Positions 6,925-16,157 are shown, counted from the stretch's first letter. The stretch is DNA of 34,338 nucleotides from Bacillus sp. HF117_J1_D (GCA_009928435.1 JAABNQ010000037.1:749-35086), one strand, 5' to 3'. Translations and numbers: made by a program. The notes: generated by a model from the letters alone, not told the origin.

Positions 6925-9322
6925 TGTTTTCTCTCCCTTTCCCCAATTTTAACTTTGTCAATGTAAATACGCCGATTCCTGCTATGAAAAGAACAACAAC
7001 TTCAAGCATTGTATCGAAAGCACGAAAATCTCCCAAAATCGCATTGACAATATTCTTTCCGCCTGTTAACTCATCTGCTTTTTCAAAAAAGCCGGAAATG
7101 GTATTGAATAATTTACCGCTTTGAACGGAAAGTGCCGTCATGACAAAAATCGCACCTACCGAAATCGAGATAAGCAGATTGATCGACTTCACCCTCGGAG
7201 TTGACTTATCCATCCCTCTTTCCCACTTAGGCAAGAAATAGAAACAAAGCAAAAACAATACAGTTGTAACTGTCTCAACGACAATTTGCGTTAGGGCTAA
7301 ATCTGGGGCACGGAAGATAACAAACAACGCGGCGATTCCATAGCCTAGGACCCCATTCAACAGCATGGCTGTCACCCTTGTTGTGACAAACGGGATAGCG
7401 ATGCCTGCAGCCAGCATAACTAGAACAAGAACCCACTCATATAAGCGGACAGGTGCATATTGTATCTGGTCAATAGAAAAAGCTCCTGTCATAAATAAAG
7501 TTCCCCCAATGGCTAATATGAAAAAGAGATAAATATATCGGAAATAATCTTGGAGAGCTCCAGTCATATAAAATCTAGTAAAGGCAGTAGAACTACTCTC
7601 CAGCCTTAGCAGAGTATTGTTATAAAGAGTGTCAAATGACCATGAAGTTGGAAAAAGCTTAAAAACTCCTTTCCACCTTTTCATGTATCGATAAAGTAGA
7701 GCTCCGAAAGCAATCACACCGATAGTCATAAAAATCTCTGTATTAAAACCATGCCAAATAGATATTGAATGACTTAATTCACCGGTATCCGCCAGCATAG
7801 GAAAAATACCAAGCATAGCCGGACGTAACAAAAAGTCGCCTACCATATTCGGATAAAAGAAAATAACCAAAACTAACAGGGCTAAAATACCTGGTGGAAT
7901 CAGCATACCAGCAGGTGCTTCGTGTACTTCGCGTTCTCCAACGTCAATATGTTTTTTTCCTAAGAAGGTTTTAAAAACGATAATCATGCTGTAAACAAAT
8001 GTTAAAACACTGGCTGTCCATGCAATCACGGGAATAAGAAAACCCCAAGATTCCAGTGAAAAAAAATCCAAACTGGTTATGCTTAAAATAGCAGTAAAGA
8101 ACATTTCTTTACTTAGGAAACCATTAAAAGGCGGCAAACCAGCCATTGAAAAACTACCAATGATTGCGATCGTAAACGAAACAGGCATAAAAGACATCAA
8201 TCCGCCTAACCGTCGTATATCCCTTGTTCCAACCTCATGGTCAACAATGCCCACAACCATAAACAAGGCTCCCTTAAATGTAGAATGGTTGATCAGATGG
8301 AACAGTCCTGCAAAAGTCGCCTGTGTATATATAATTGTCTTTACATCCGAATCCAAACTCAAGGAAATTGATCCAATTCCAAGCAGACTCATGATTAATC
8401 CCAGTTGACTAATCGTAGAGTATGCCAATAAAGCTTTTAAATCAGTTTGGCGAACGGCCGAGAAGGACCCCCAAAATAGCGTTATAAGACCTATCCCCGT
8501 CACGAGCAAGAACCAAAGTTCCTCTCCACCGAAAACAGGCGTAAACCGGGCAACTAAATAAATACCCGCTTTGACCATCGTGGCTGAATGCAAGTAAGCA
8601 CTAACTGGCGTGGGCGCCTCCATTGCATCCGGCAACCAAATATGGAAAGGAAACTGAGCTGATTTTGTGAAGGCACCTATCAACAATAGGACCAAGGCAG
8701 GAGTAAACAACGGATGATGAATATCAACAGCCGTTAAAATCTCTCTCATACTCATCGTACCAGTCATCAAATAAATCATGATAAAGCTGGTAAGCATGGC
8801 CAACCCGCCGCATACAGTTATCAACATGGCTTTTTGTGCGCCATATCTTGATCTCTTTCTGTGAAACCAGAAAGCAATGAGCAGGAATGATGAAATACTT
8901 GTAAGTTCCCAAAAAACATATAAAACCATTAAATTATCTGAAAAAACTACACCAAGCATGCTGCCCATAAACAGCAGCAAGTAAATATAAAAGTGCTTTA
9001 AAGATTCTTCTGAGGATAAATAGTAAATTGAATAGAGGATAACTAGGCTTCCAATACCAGTGATCAAAAGTCCAAAAATCATGCTAAGTCCATCAAGATA
9101 TGTAGTAAAGTTAATATCAAAAGAAGGGATCCACCTTATCGAATATGAATAGGTTTCTCCTTTTGCCACGGAAGGAATATAACGGGCAAGTGTTACAAAC
9201 AAAGCTACCGGAACCAAGAACACAGACCAGCCTATATGTATAGGAGCTTTTCTCTTATATAATACAGGAATCAGAACGGCAGCCAGAAAAGGGATCATGA
9301 TGATCAGATTCAAAGTTACCAA
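6911..9322 (-). CDS. mrpA: Na+/H+ antiporter subunit MrpA, first gene of the operon
   Basis: Protein of 803 aa, the largest Mrp subunit. The first roughly 500 residues are an ND5/NuoL-like antiporter module with VLYVFWELTSISSFLLI (TM5 Glu), TKSAQFPFHIWLPDAMEAP (TM7 Lys), SAYLHSATMVKAGIYL and MAGLPPFNGFLSKEMFF. The C-terminal part contains FRAPDLALTQIVVETVT, typical of the MrpA extension that resembles complex I subunits. The complex exports Na+ in exchange for protons and supports alkaline and salt tolerance. A TTG at 9322 is taken as start because GTGAGGT lies 7 nt upstream and the N-terminus then aligns with B. subtilis MrpA; the first ATG is 8 codons further in. The gene order A to G is the standard group 1 Mrp operon. 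Confidence 0.95.
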   Translation of the reverse strand: MVTLNLIIMIPFLAAVLIPVLYKRKAPIHIGWSVFLVPVALFVTLARYIPSVAKGETYSYSIRWIPSFDINFTTYLDGLSMIFGLLITGIGSLVILYSIYYLSSEESLKHFYIYLLLFMGSMLGVVFSDNLMVLYVFWELTSISSFLLIAFWFHRKRSRYGAQKAMLITVCGGLAMLTSFIMIYLMTGTMSMREILTAVDIHHPLFTPALVLLLIGAFTKSAQFPFHIWLPDAMEAPTPVSAYLHSATMVKAGIYLVARFTPVFGGEELWFLLVTGIGLITLFWGSFSAVRQTDLKALLAYSTISQLGLIMSLLGIGSISLSLDSDVKTIIYTQATFAGLFHLINHSTFKGALFMVVGIVDHEVGTRDIRRLGGLMSFMPVSFTIAIIGSFSMAGLPPFNGFLSKEMFFTAILSITSLDFFSLESWGFLIPVIAWTASVLTFVYSMIIVFKTFLGKKHIDVGEREVHEAPAGMLIPPGILALLVLVIFFYPNMVGDFLLRPAMLGIFPMLADTGELSHSISIWHGFNTEIFMTIGVIAFGALLYRYMKRWKGVFKLFPTSWSFDTLYNNTLLRLESSSTAFTRFYMTGALQDYFRYIYLFFILAIGGTLFMTGAFSIDQIQYAPVRLYEWVLVLVMLAAGIAIPFVTTRVTAMLLNGVLGYGIAALFVIFRAPDLALTQIVVETVTTVLFLLCFYFLPKWERGMDKSTPRVKSINLLISISVGAIFVMTALSVQSGKLFNTISGFFEKADELTGGKNIVNAILGDFRAFDTMLEVVVLFIAGIGVFTLTKLKLGKGRENIEDQ

Positions 9323-10044
9323 AACCAGACCTCACTTTCATCGCGCAATTTGCACTTGCTGTCGAAAATTTATCTATACTTTACATTATTTTGTACTATA
9401 CAAATACAACATGGAATTCATACAATACTTTTAATTTCTCATTAACATAGAAAACTCCTTTCATCTCTTGACTCTTACCTCTGCAAACGGGATAATGAGA
9501 ATCCATAAGGCTCTCTAAAAAAACGCGTGTTCCTCAATTAGTGCAAACAAATTCCAGAAAGCAGTATTTATTCTTTCTATAAGCTTCATAAAATTTGCAT
9601 AGACTGAGCATGTTTAAATGCTTTTGGATAAAGCTAGGGGCCTCTTCAAAGCACCATGTGTGGCAGTTGCCCTTCAAAGTTGGATTTTTTTATCATTAAA
9701 GGAATGAGAGGTATTCAATCTTTACTGATTGAGTATGAAATTCCCTTTGGAATCTTTTAATATTGGAGACCTGCTGTTTTAAACCATGTGATGTAATTTA
9801 AAAAAAACTTATTTTGAGGAACTGCGAAACGTCACTGTAGGTGATTTGTGTGAGCTTTTCTTTTTAAATTATACACTAAACATCAAGCGTCTGCACTTTT
9901 CAGAATTGAGCGGGCAGAAAATAAAAAGGCCATTTCCAATAATTCAGGTGAAAGAAAGCTAAGTACATCTTAAAAATTACACTTTGGATAAACAGATTAA
10001 CTTTCGCTATCAGCCATAAATGTGATGTAGAGGTGAATATTGTC
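9323..10044. other. Gene-free 722-bp stretch between divergent mrpA and the USP gene
   Basis: No convincing ORF, RNA gene or strong terminator was found. It is AT-rich and should hold the mrp promoter on the minus strand, but I could not pick one hexamer pair with confidence. A weak inverted repeat (TATTCAATC / GATTGAGTA, 9712-9735) is present. Confidence 0.4.
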
Positions 10045-10743
10045 GTGAAAAATAGAAGGGGTCGTATGGACGAGAGTATTCTTGTTTGCGTGTATTATGG
10101 TCCAAATGGAGAACGGTTGATCAAGCGTGGAGCTAAAATGGCAAACATGCTGGATTGTCCATTCTATATTTTGACTGTTGATCCGCTTCCATATGATGAA
10201 TTCGATGCAGAAAAATCTGGGTATATTGATAGGTGGACAGAGTTGTCCGAGGAATTGGGTGCAGAGGATTTCATACTCATGGATAATGAAACGCGTCCTG
10301 CTGCTCAAGCCATTGCAGAGGTTGCGCATAAAAACAATATCACCCAAATTATCATCGGGCAAACTGCACAAAACAGATGGGAAGAAATAACAAAAGGCTC
10401 CTTTGTCAACGTCCTTTTGAGAGTGATGTCCTTCATTGATATTCATATCGTATCTTTCGACCGCACTGTGCAAACAGAGGAAGATTCCGCTTTTGAGGGT
10501 GGTGTACGATGCTTCCTTCTCAAAGAAGGAGATGACTATGTTCTAAGTTTTTCCTGCATGAGAGAAATTTGCTACGAAGGTATTTTTTATAAAGAGATTG
10601 GCACTGATTTTAATAATGGAATATTTAAGTATGTGTACCACGGGAAAACATACCAAGTTCAAGTCCATGATAATAAAATTACCGAGCCGATGAAAACACC
10701 GAGAAACGTCAAGTTTTATGGTGAAAAAAATCAAAAAAAGTAA
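10045..10743 (+). CDS. Stand-alone KdpD-type universal stress (USP) domain protein
   Basis: Protein of about 232 aa. Residues about 9-130 form a USP-like alpha/beta fold: ILVCVYYGPNGERLIKRGAKMA at the start, then ITQIIIGQTAQNRWEEITKGSF and VNVLLR, which match the USP module that follows the KdpD domain in K+-sensing histidine kinases. The N-terminal KdpD ATPase domain, the membrane segments and the kinase domain are all absent. The C-terminal 90 residues (from about FEGGVRCF) look like a separate strand-rich unit that I do not recognise. Start: GTG at 10045 is 8 nt after AGAGGTGA; ATG at 10066 (MDESILV), after GAAGGGG, is an alternative. It is divergent from the mrp operon, so a role in cation or pH homeostasis is plausible but unproven. 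Confidence 0.75.
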   Translation: MKNRRGRMDESILVCVYYGPNGERLIKRGAKMANMLDCPFYILTVDPLPYDEFDAEKSGYIDRWTELSEELGAEDFILMDNETRPAAQAIAEVAHKNNITQIIIGQTAQNRWEEITKGSFVNVLLRVMSFIDIHIVSFDRTVQTEEDSAFEGGVRCFLLKEGDDYVLSFSCMREICYEGIFYKEIGTDFNNGIFKYVYHGKTYQVQVHDNKITEPMKTPRNVKFYGEKNQKK

Positions 10744-10754
10744 AGCATAAGAAA

Positions 10755-11110
10755 AGGGAAAGGTGCACAGCCTTGGCGACAAGCACAAAGGGAATTTTAC
10801 CGTGGGTATTCCTAAGGAGCTGCTCATTCAATTACATCATGAAAAGCATCCTTGAAGCTGTGCCGCAGGAGCACATCTTACTGAATAAACTCCGCGTGAC
10901 TTGTTCCTTGCACCGATGGACTTAAAGTGCCACGTCCCTGTGGCGAACGTTGGCACTTTAAGTCCTGTCGGTTCGCTTGCACTAGCACTTCCTGTGCGTC
11001 GGCAGGCTCAGACCGCGACGTCCTGTCGGCTCGCTTGCACTAGCACTTCCTGTGCGTCGCAGTTAGACATTTTAATTCTTAATTCGAACAAAGTATCTAA
11101 TTTTATATTT
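10755..11110. repeat. Large intergenic repeat, copy B
   Basis: This gap matches copy A (3140-3470) block by block: AAGAAAAGG, CTTGAAGCTGTGCC, CAGGAGCAC, CCGCGTGACTTGTTCC, CGCGACGTCCTGTCGG, AGTTAGACA and CTTAATTCGAAC. The core TCGCTTGCACTAGCACTTCC followed by TGTGCGTCG occurs twice in tandem-like fashion here (about 10971-11000 and 11030-11058). It contains self-complementary stretches, including ACTTAAAGTGCCACG facing GGCACTTTAAGT (10919-10966). No protein is evident; the frames that cross it are a by-product of its GC-rich composition. Confidence 0.6.
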
Positions 11111-11120
11111 TCTTCACTCT

Positions 11121-11167
11121 AAAAAAGAAAGGCCTACAGTTTATTTTACTGTAGACCTTTCTTTTTT
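11121..11167. terminator. Bidirectional terminator between convergent genes
   Basis: AAAAAAGAAAGGCCTACAGT pairs with ACTGTAGACCTTTCTTTTTT across a short AT loop, with one mismatch. The A-run on one side and T-run on the other let it serve both the USP gene (plus) and the AI-2E transporter gene (minus). Confidence 0.9.
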
Positions 11168-11170
11168 CGG

Positions 11171-12184
11171 CTATAGCTTGACCCCTTGTTCCTTATTCGT
11201 CACCTCTAGAACATCCAGCAAGAATACGAATACAGGAATTCCAATGATCAGTCCCCACACACCGAAGAAATTTTGCGAGAATATCAAAACGATGAACGTG
11301 TAGAATACTGGCAAATCGGTTTTCGCCGACATCAATTTCGGATTCAGTATATAAGCTTCCACCGCATGAATAATCATTATAGCAATCACAACATAAAGAA
11401 CTTTGATAAAACCGCCGATTGTGTAAGCAATCATACAAAGTGGAATGAGGGAAATGATAACCCCAGCCACCGGGATAAGGCCGAGGAAGAAAACCATAAT
11501 CGCTAAAACAAATAGTTGTGGAAAGCCCATAATAGTCAGCGCAATGATCGTCAAAAGCGTGTTGACAAGAGCGATGACAAATTGTGCCTCAATTACTTTC
11601 CCAAATGTACGAGTGAATTTCTTTCCAAAAAACTCAATTTCATAATAGAACGGTGCCAACTTACTCGACTTAAATTTGGCCGTAAATTCCTTCAAACGAG
11701 GTTTTTCCAATAAGAAAAAGAGACTCAATATTAAAGCAATAATCACTTGGACGCTCGTCTTACTGATATCTGTAAAAGATTTCACCAAAAACGATAACCC
11801 ATTTTCCAAATAAGCCGCAATCTGATTTTTAGATATGATTGTCTCAATAAAACTTAAAATGGCATTGTCATGAGGCTGCGAGTAAAATGCAGTGATCTGT
11901 ACAATCAGCTGGCTAATTTCCGCGGTGATAATAGGGAAATATGTTACCAGCCCATACGTAAGTATACCTACTATTGCTACATACATAATCAGTACAAGCA
12001 CCCGCCTATGGACAGGAATCCGTTTGGCTGTAAATTCTATAAGACGATTCATTAAATATGAAAAAATAAAGGTCAGCAAAATCAAATTAATCATACTTCT
12101 CAAGCTATATAGAATTAGAACAATCAGCGCGAAGATGATAATACGTTTTACTCCCTTTTTCTGAAAAAAGGCTGCTACATCCAT
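11171..12184 (-). CDS. AI-2E family transporter (PerM/YdbI-like membrane protein)
   Basis: Protein of 337 aa with about seven to eight membrane helices. Two helices near the N-terminus are followed by a longer amphipathic domain (residues about 80-200) and then GFPQLFVLAIMVFFLGLIPVAG and the C-terminal FGVWGLIIGIPVFVFLLDVL, both signatures of the AI-2E exporter (UPF0118) family. Members include TqsA (autoinducer-2 export) and sodium/proton antiporters, so the substrate is open. The start at 12184 (MDVAAFFQKK) is preferred because AAGGGGA lies about 10 nt upstream; the ATG at 12193 directly abuts that site. It ends at the shared terminator. Confidence 0.85.
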   Translation of the reverse strand: MDVAAFFQKKGVKRIIIFALIVLILYSLRSMINLILLTFIFSYLMNRLIEFTAKRIPVHRRVLVLIMYVAIVGILTYGLVTYFPIITAEISQLIVQITAFYSQPHDNAILSFIETIISKNQIAAYLENGLSFLVKSFTDISKTSVQVIIALILSLFFLLEKPRLKEFTAKFKSSKLAPFYYEIEFFGKKFTRTFGKVIEAQFVIALVNTLLTIIALTIMGFPQLFVLAIMVFFLGLIPVAGVIISLIPLCMIAYTIGGFIKVLYVVIAIMIIHAVEAYILNPKLMSAKTDLPVFYTFIVLIFSQNFFGVWGLIIGIPVFVFLLDVLEVTNKEQGVKL

Positions 12185-12482
12185 CAAATACATTTCCCCT
12201 TGCTGTAAATCTTCTATTATTAATTATCACCTACTTAAGCAAAGGATTACAAGAAAAATTAAATGGAATTTGAAATAAAATTATAAAATCATCGAATAAT
12301 TGTCCGTTTTGGCTGGACCCTTTAATTGATAGTAATAATGTGGGGCTTCAATTAAAGGTGCTGATGGAATTATGCTTCTATTGTCGTTTGAGTGATAACG
12401 TTCAGATGTATCAATTATCGGTGAAGTAGACCAAGACAATTGTTAGGTGCTATTGATGTTAACATGTTTCCGGATAAAAGAT
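12185..12482. other. Gene-free stretch with an inverted repeat
   Basis: No gene is seen in these 298 bp. A perfect 10-bp inverted repeat (CCTTTAATTG at 12319-12328 and CAATTAAAGG at 12349-12358, 20-nt loop) lies 125 bp beyond the VanY stop. It lacks a T-run in either direction, so it is at best a weak terminator. Confidence 0.4.
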
Positions 12483-13319
12483 TCACAGCTCCCAACTGGT
12501 AACAATGACACCGCTCATATTATCCCCCGATACCTCATACGTATTGCCAACCTCCACATCAATGGAGGCTTGATCCGCTAAATGATAATAGGATACCTCG
12601 TACTCCTCCCCATTTAAATGAACCATTATAGTTTTTTTCTTTTTTATATACTCCAGGTATTGTTCCAAGACAAGATCTTTCTGATGGATGACAGCACTAT
12701 GCGGCAAACCAACGTATCGGAAATGCCATGGCTCATATTGTATTCCTGTAATTGCTACTTTTTTCTTAGGGTAACGCAGGATAAATCCATACTTCCATGC
12801 ATTCTTTTCCAGCCACTTTCCTTCACGCGCGTTTTCCATCTTCATTTTGGATGAACCAATATCCAAAGATAACCCTGCATTATGTTCGCTGAAGCCTGCG
12901 GGCATTGCATATTCTGTCCCCATCTCCAAGTAAAGTTGTTCTTGTTCTTCAAAGGTTCGATACCCACTATTTATCATAAAATCATCGATGCCATCTTTCG
13001 CGGCGGCTTTGATCATCTTTGAAATTTCATTCGCAACATGTTCGGACAATTGTATATCTGGCTGTAACAAACTATACCCTTGTGCTAAAAAGGGAGTGTC
13101 GGATAAATGGATGATGTCTTTCATGATTCCGGAATCCTGCACAGGATAGTCCTGATTAATCAATAATAGATGCCCTGAGTAAATTTGCTCCTTTTCAATC
13201 GATATGGTGGACCCCAAAAGTTTTTCATTCGGTTCCCTAATATCAATCTTCGGTTGTGAATACATGTATTTTGTCATGATGAAAAGTAACAATAAAATAA
13301 TTAAAGCTGCTTTTTTCAT
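12483..13319 (-). CDS. VanY-type D-alanyl-D-alanine carboxypeptidase (M15B)
   Basis: Protein of 278 aa. Residues 2-20 are a basic-then-hydrophobic signal anchor without a clear lipobox, so the enzyme acts outside the membrane. The M15 zinc peptidase motifs are complete: SGYR (118-121), SEHNAGLSLDIG with zinc ligands His146 and Asp153, and EPWHFRYVG with catalytic Glu196 and zinc ligand His199. Such enzymes remove the terminal D-Ala from peptidoglycan stem peptides. A short C-terminal domain (from about 225) is not recognised. The start has GGAGGA 7 nt upstream. It follows the histidine kinase gene by 72 bp on the same strand, and that gap holds candidate regulator sites, so it is the likely target of the two-component system next door. 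No vanH, vanA or vanX is near, so the locus does not by itself suggest glycopeptide resistance. Confidence 0.9.
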   Translation of the reverse strand: MKKAALIILLLLFIMTKYMYSQPKIDIREPNEKLLGSTISIEKEQIYSGHLLLINQDYPVQDSGIMKDIIHLSDTPFLAQGYSLLQPDIQLSEHVANEISKMIKAAAKDGIDDFMINSGYRTFEEQEQLYLEMGTEYAMPAGFSEHNAGLSLDIGSSKMKMENAREGKWLEKNAWKYGFILRYPKKKVAITGIQYEPWHFRYVGLPHSAVIHQKDLVLEQYLEYIKKKKTIMVHLNGEEYEVSYYHLADQASIDVEVGNTYEVSGDNMSGVIVTSWEL

Positions 13320-13358
13320 ACAATCTTCCTCCTACAAGTCCATCGTAGGAAAGATTAT

Positions 13359-13397
13359 TTAAGAAAACGAAAAGATATTATTAAGTTTTTCTTAAGT
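13359..13397 (-). promoter_or_regulatory. Candidate response-regulator site upstream of vanY-like gene
   Basis: On the minus strand ACTTAA occurs twice on an 11-bp period (13392-13397 and 13381-13386), and TTAAGAAAA (13387-13395) is mirrored by TTTTCTTAA (13359-13367). Direct half-sites one helical turn apart are the usual binding pattern of OmpR-family regulators. The site overlaps the kinase stop codon and lies 40-78 bp before the VanY start. Confidence 0.45.
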
Positions 13398-14486
13398 TTT
13401 CAAAGGAAGGCGTACTACAAACATAGTTTGGACCAGATCACTTTTAGCAATAATGGTGCCTTGATGCTGCTCGACGATATTTTTAGCAATGAACAGACCG
13501 AGACCCGTGCTGCCATCATTAACAGATCGAGATCTGTCACCTGTATAGAAAACGTCAAAAATATGGTCTAAGCTTTCTGGAGTAATATAATTCCCATAGT
13601 TAATCACTTCCACGACAGCGTATTCTTTTTCGACATATCCCTTAATGTCAATAAATTCACCGTCAGTACCGTAACGCACTGCATTCGAAAAAAGATTTTC
13701 AAATACCCTCGCCAGCATTTCCCCATCCCCAACTATATGTAATCCAGGTTCAGTATCCACCCTGGCTGTTAATCGTCCTTTTTCAAATACGGGGTAAAAC
13801 TCCTCTTTTAATTGTAATAGCAATTCTCCGAGATCTAATGCTTCCTTTTCCATTTTTAACATCCCGTAATTCATCCGCGAAACTTCAAACAGTTCATCAA
13901 TGAGTTTTTCCAGTCGAGTAGACTTAGTATGAGCGATTTTCAAATAGTGCTTGACTTGATCTTCGCTTAGATCATTTTCCTTTAAAATCAGATCCAAGTA
14001 GCCTAATACTGAGGTCAGAGGTGTGCGTAAATCATGAGCCAAATTAACAATCAATTGATGTTTGCTGCTCTCCGCAAAGTCCCCTCTTTCTAATGACTCC
14101 TTCAACTTTTCTCCCGCTCTGTTAACATCCCCTGCAATGTTGCCAAGCTCATCATTCATTCTGATCTGTATCTGAGTATTAAAATCTCCATTAGCAAGCT
14201 GGTGAATTCCTGTAGAAATTTCCTTGAAAAAGGAACTATAGGACTTTGTTAGGAAAAAGAAAAACACAACTGAAAGTGGTACAAAAATGAGGAGAAAAAA
14301 ATTAATATCCCCTATGGCAGCTATCATTCTACGGATTTGTGCCAGAGAATCCTCCGCCTTCACCTCTGATTGATAATAAAACTGAAGGATTTTATACAAT
14401 GCATATGTAAGACCTCCAGCGGCAGCCATACTTATACAAAGACGAATGATCATTTGAGTTCGAAAGCTTCGAAGAAATTTACCCAT
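13392..14486 (-). CDS. Sensor histidine kinase, VanS-like
   Basis: Protein of 364 aa. Two membrane helices (about 12-35 and 61-80) enclose a very short extracytoplasmic loop of about 25 residues. A HAMP-type linker (81-135) follows, then the H-box NLAHDLRTPLTSVLGYL with phospho-acceptor His151, an N-box (LARVFENLFSNAVRYG) and G-boxes ending GLGLFIAKNIVEQHQG. The H-box and short loop resemble VanS-type and other intramembrane-sensing kinases of Firmicutes. The ATG overlaps the response-regulator stop by 8 bp. The signal is unknown; the linked VanY gene suggests cell wall state. Confidence 0.9.
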   Translation of the reverse strand: MGKFLRSFRTQMIIRLCISMAAAGGLTYALYKILQFYYQSEVKAEDSLAQIRRMIAAIGDINFFLLIFVPLSVVFFFFLTKSYSSFFKEISTGIHQLANGDFNTQIQIRMNDELGNIAGDVNRAGEKLKESLERGDFAESSKHQLIVNLAHDLRTPLTSVLGYLDLILKENDLSEDQVKHYLKIAHTKSTRLEKLIDELFEVSRMNYGMLKMEKEALDLGELLLQLKEEFYPVFEKGRLTARVDTEPGLHIVGDGEMLARVFENLFSNAVRYGTDGEFIDIKGYVEKEYAVVEVINYGNYITPESLDHIFDVFYTGDRSRSVNDGSTGLGLFIAKNIVEQHQGTIIAKSDLVQTMFVVRLPLKT

Positions 14487-15162
14487 TAAACTTATACCCT
14501 ATTCCCCAAACAGTTTTAATGAACTTGTTTTTGTTTTGATTCTCTTTCAACTTCTTTCTTAGCCCCCGAATATGTACCATAACCGTGTTGCTGCTTCCAT
14601 AATAAGCTTCTCCCCAAACGTTTCGAAATATATTTTCTGTACTGAACACTTTATTTGGGTAGCTTGCCAACAGATAAAGAATATCGAACTCCTTGGGTGT
14701 TAATTCGATGAACTCACCATACAGCTTTACTGTCCGTTCATCTGAATTCAAAACCAAGCCTCCGGTAATGATTTCATTTTTCCCCATGGAATGTTCTATC
14801 AGCTTTGAACGCCTAAGCTGGGCATTTACCCGAGCTACCAGTTCCATCGGATTGAATGGCTTTACCATATAATCATCTGCTCCCATGACAAGGCCAGTAA
14901 TTTTATCCAAATCCGATGCCTTGGCACTTAAAAAAATCACTGGCAGATGATTCTGCTCCCTTATGTTCTGCACGACCTCATATCCATCCATTTCTGGCAT
15001 CATAATATCCAATATAGCTAAGTCAACATTTTGAGATTGTATGACTTTTAGCGCTTCAATACCATTACAAACAGTAATAGGCTGATAACCTTCTTTTTCC
15101 ATATGCAAGGACACCAAGTCCGCAATCTCTTTATCATCATCAGCCACTAAAATTGTCGTCAC
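14479..15162 (-). CDS. OmpR-family response regulator, VanR-like
   Basis: Protein of 227 aa. Receiver domain 1-120 with acidic pocket Asp8-Asp10, phospho-acceptor Asp52 in LAILDIMMPEMDG, and GADDYMVKPFNPMELVARV carrying the conserved Lys. The C-terminal winged helix (about 130-227) contains LTPKEFDILYLLASYPNKVF and MVHIRGLRKKL, ending KTVWGIGYKF. The receiver is closest in pattern to VanR (DKITGL.MGADDY). The GTG start at 15162 is supported by GGTGA 7 nt upstream. It is the first gene of a three-gene minus-strand unit with the kinase and the VanY-like peptidase. Confidence 0.92.
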   Translation of the reverse strand: MTTILVADDDKEIADLVSLHMEKEGYQPITVCNGIEALKVIQSQNVDLAILDIMMPEMDGYEVVQNIREQNHLPVIFLSAKASDLDKITGLVMGADDYMVKPFNPMELVARVNAQLRRSKLIEHSMGKNEIITGGLVLNSDERTVKLYGEFIELTPKEFDILYLLASYPNKVFSTENIFRNVWGEAYYGSSNTVMVHIRGLRKKLKENQNKNKFIKTVWGIGYKFNG

Positions 15163-15338
15163 TTGCCCGTCACCGCCTTGAAAATTGAACTTTCTTTCCC
15201 CATATTAGCACATGTATAATTTTATTTTTTACTCAAATTTACACTGTTGCAGTTCTCAGCCATCACTGCAATTGATCTAGTCCTTATCCGGCACTAGATA
15301 ACTTCACTTCTTTATACTTCTATATTTTTCTAACAAAA

Positions 15339-15364
15339 AATGAAGCACCTGAAGGCACTTCATT
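15339..15364 (-). terminator. Terminator of the methyltransferase gene
   Basis: On the minus strand AATGAAG and CTTCATT pair across a 12-nt loop and are followed by TTTTTTGTTAG. It sits 11 bp beyond the methyltransferase stop. Confidence 0.8.
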
Positions 15365-15375
15365 CCTGTCACAAA

Positions 15376-16095
15376 CTATACACTACACCTAAATATACGA
15401 CAGCCCAAAATATCCTTATAAATAATGGATAAGTGATGATGTTTCTCGAAGATTTTATAAAATGAAGGATCTATATGTTTTGAAAGAGAATAATCATTGG
15501 AAACGTCCATTTTTTGAATATCGGGGTGGAGCTCAACTTTTTCAACTTCGATTTTTTCAAAGCCGGCTTTTTCAAAATGGATACGCCACTCTTGCTCACT
15601 AAGCAATTGTCTGACTCCATAAAAGTCTAATATTTCCTTCATTTGCTTTTCAGAAATATCTGTTTCACGCATCATTTCAATGGCCAATAAAACACCGTTT
15701 GGTTTCAAGACCCGCTTATATTCTGGAATTGTTTTCGAGACATCCGTAAATGCAGTGACGGATTCAGAAAGAAGAAGATCAAATGAGCCCTTTTTAAAGG
15801 GAAGGTTTTCTGCAGTTCCATACTGAGTTTCGATTTGAAGATTCATCGATTGAAATCTTTTTTTGGCTTTCTCTAACATCATTTTATTGTAATCCAACGC
15901 TGTGACTTGACATTGATACTGTTTTGAAATTAATGCCGATGTCTGTCCTGTTCCACAACCAACATCTAGTACTTTCATGGATGAATCCATTTGTTCCTTC
16001 GATAACATTCTTCTTGTAAGATTCAGCCCTCCAGGATGGGCACCTCCAACCCCGAACAAGGCCAAGCAATTCAAATATGTGCTTTCCACCTGCAT
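15376..16095 (-). CDS. Class I SAM-dependent methyltransferase
   Basis: Protein of 239 aa. Motif I VLDVGCGTGQT (43-53) binds S-adenosylmethionine, LDYNKMMLEKAKKR gives the acidic ribose-binding position, GTAENLPFKKGSFDLLLSES is motif II/III, and LKPNGVLLAIEMM is the post-motif strand. This is the Methyltransf_11/25 (UbiE-like) pattern, soluble and cytoplasmic. The substrate is not evident; the residues before motif I (GGAHPGGLNLTRRML) recur in several Bacillus methyltransferases of unknown role. The start has a weak AAGGCGG site immediately upstream. It is monocistronic, bounded by a terminator and a palindromic repeat. Confidence 0.85.
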   Translation of the reverse strand: MQVESTYLNCLALFGVGGAHPGGLNLTRRMLSKEQMDSSMKVLDVGCGTGQTSALISKQYQCQVTALDYNKMMLEKAKKRFQSMNLQIETQYGTAENLPFKKGSFDLLLSESVTAFTDVSKTIPEYKRVLKPNGVLLAIEMMRETDISEKQMKEILDFYGVRQLLSEQEWRIHFEKAGFEKIEVEKVELHPDIQKMDVSNDYSLSKHIDPSFYKIFEKHHHLSIIYKDILGCRIFRCSV

Positions 16096-16157
16096 TACCG
16101 CCTTTTGTTTAAAGTCCCTATATGGTATTCAAAAAGGCGGTAAATGCCTCCAAAATC

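Noticed and set aside
10543-11122. ORFs through the repeat copy B and the opposite strand of the USP gene
   Set aside because: They follow the codon shadow of the USP gene or the base composition of the repeat, and have no ribosome sites.
12483-15162. Vancomycin resistance operon
   Set aside because: Only VanR/VanS/VanY-like genes are present; vanH, the ligase vanA/B and vanX are absent.
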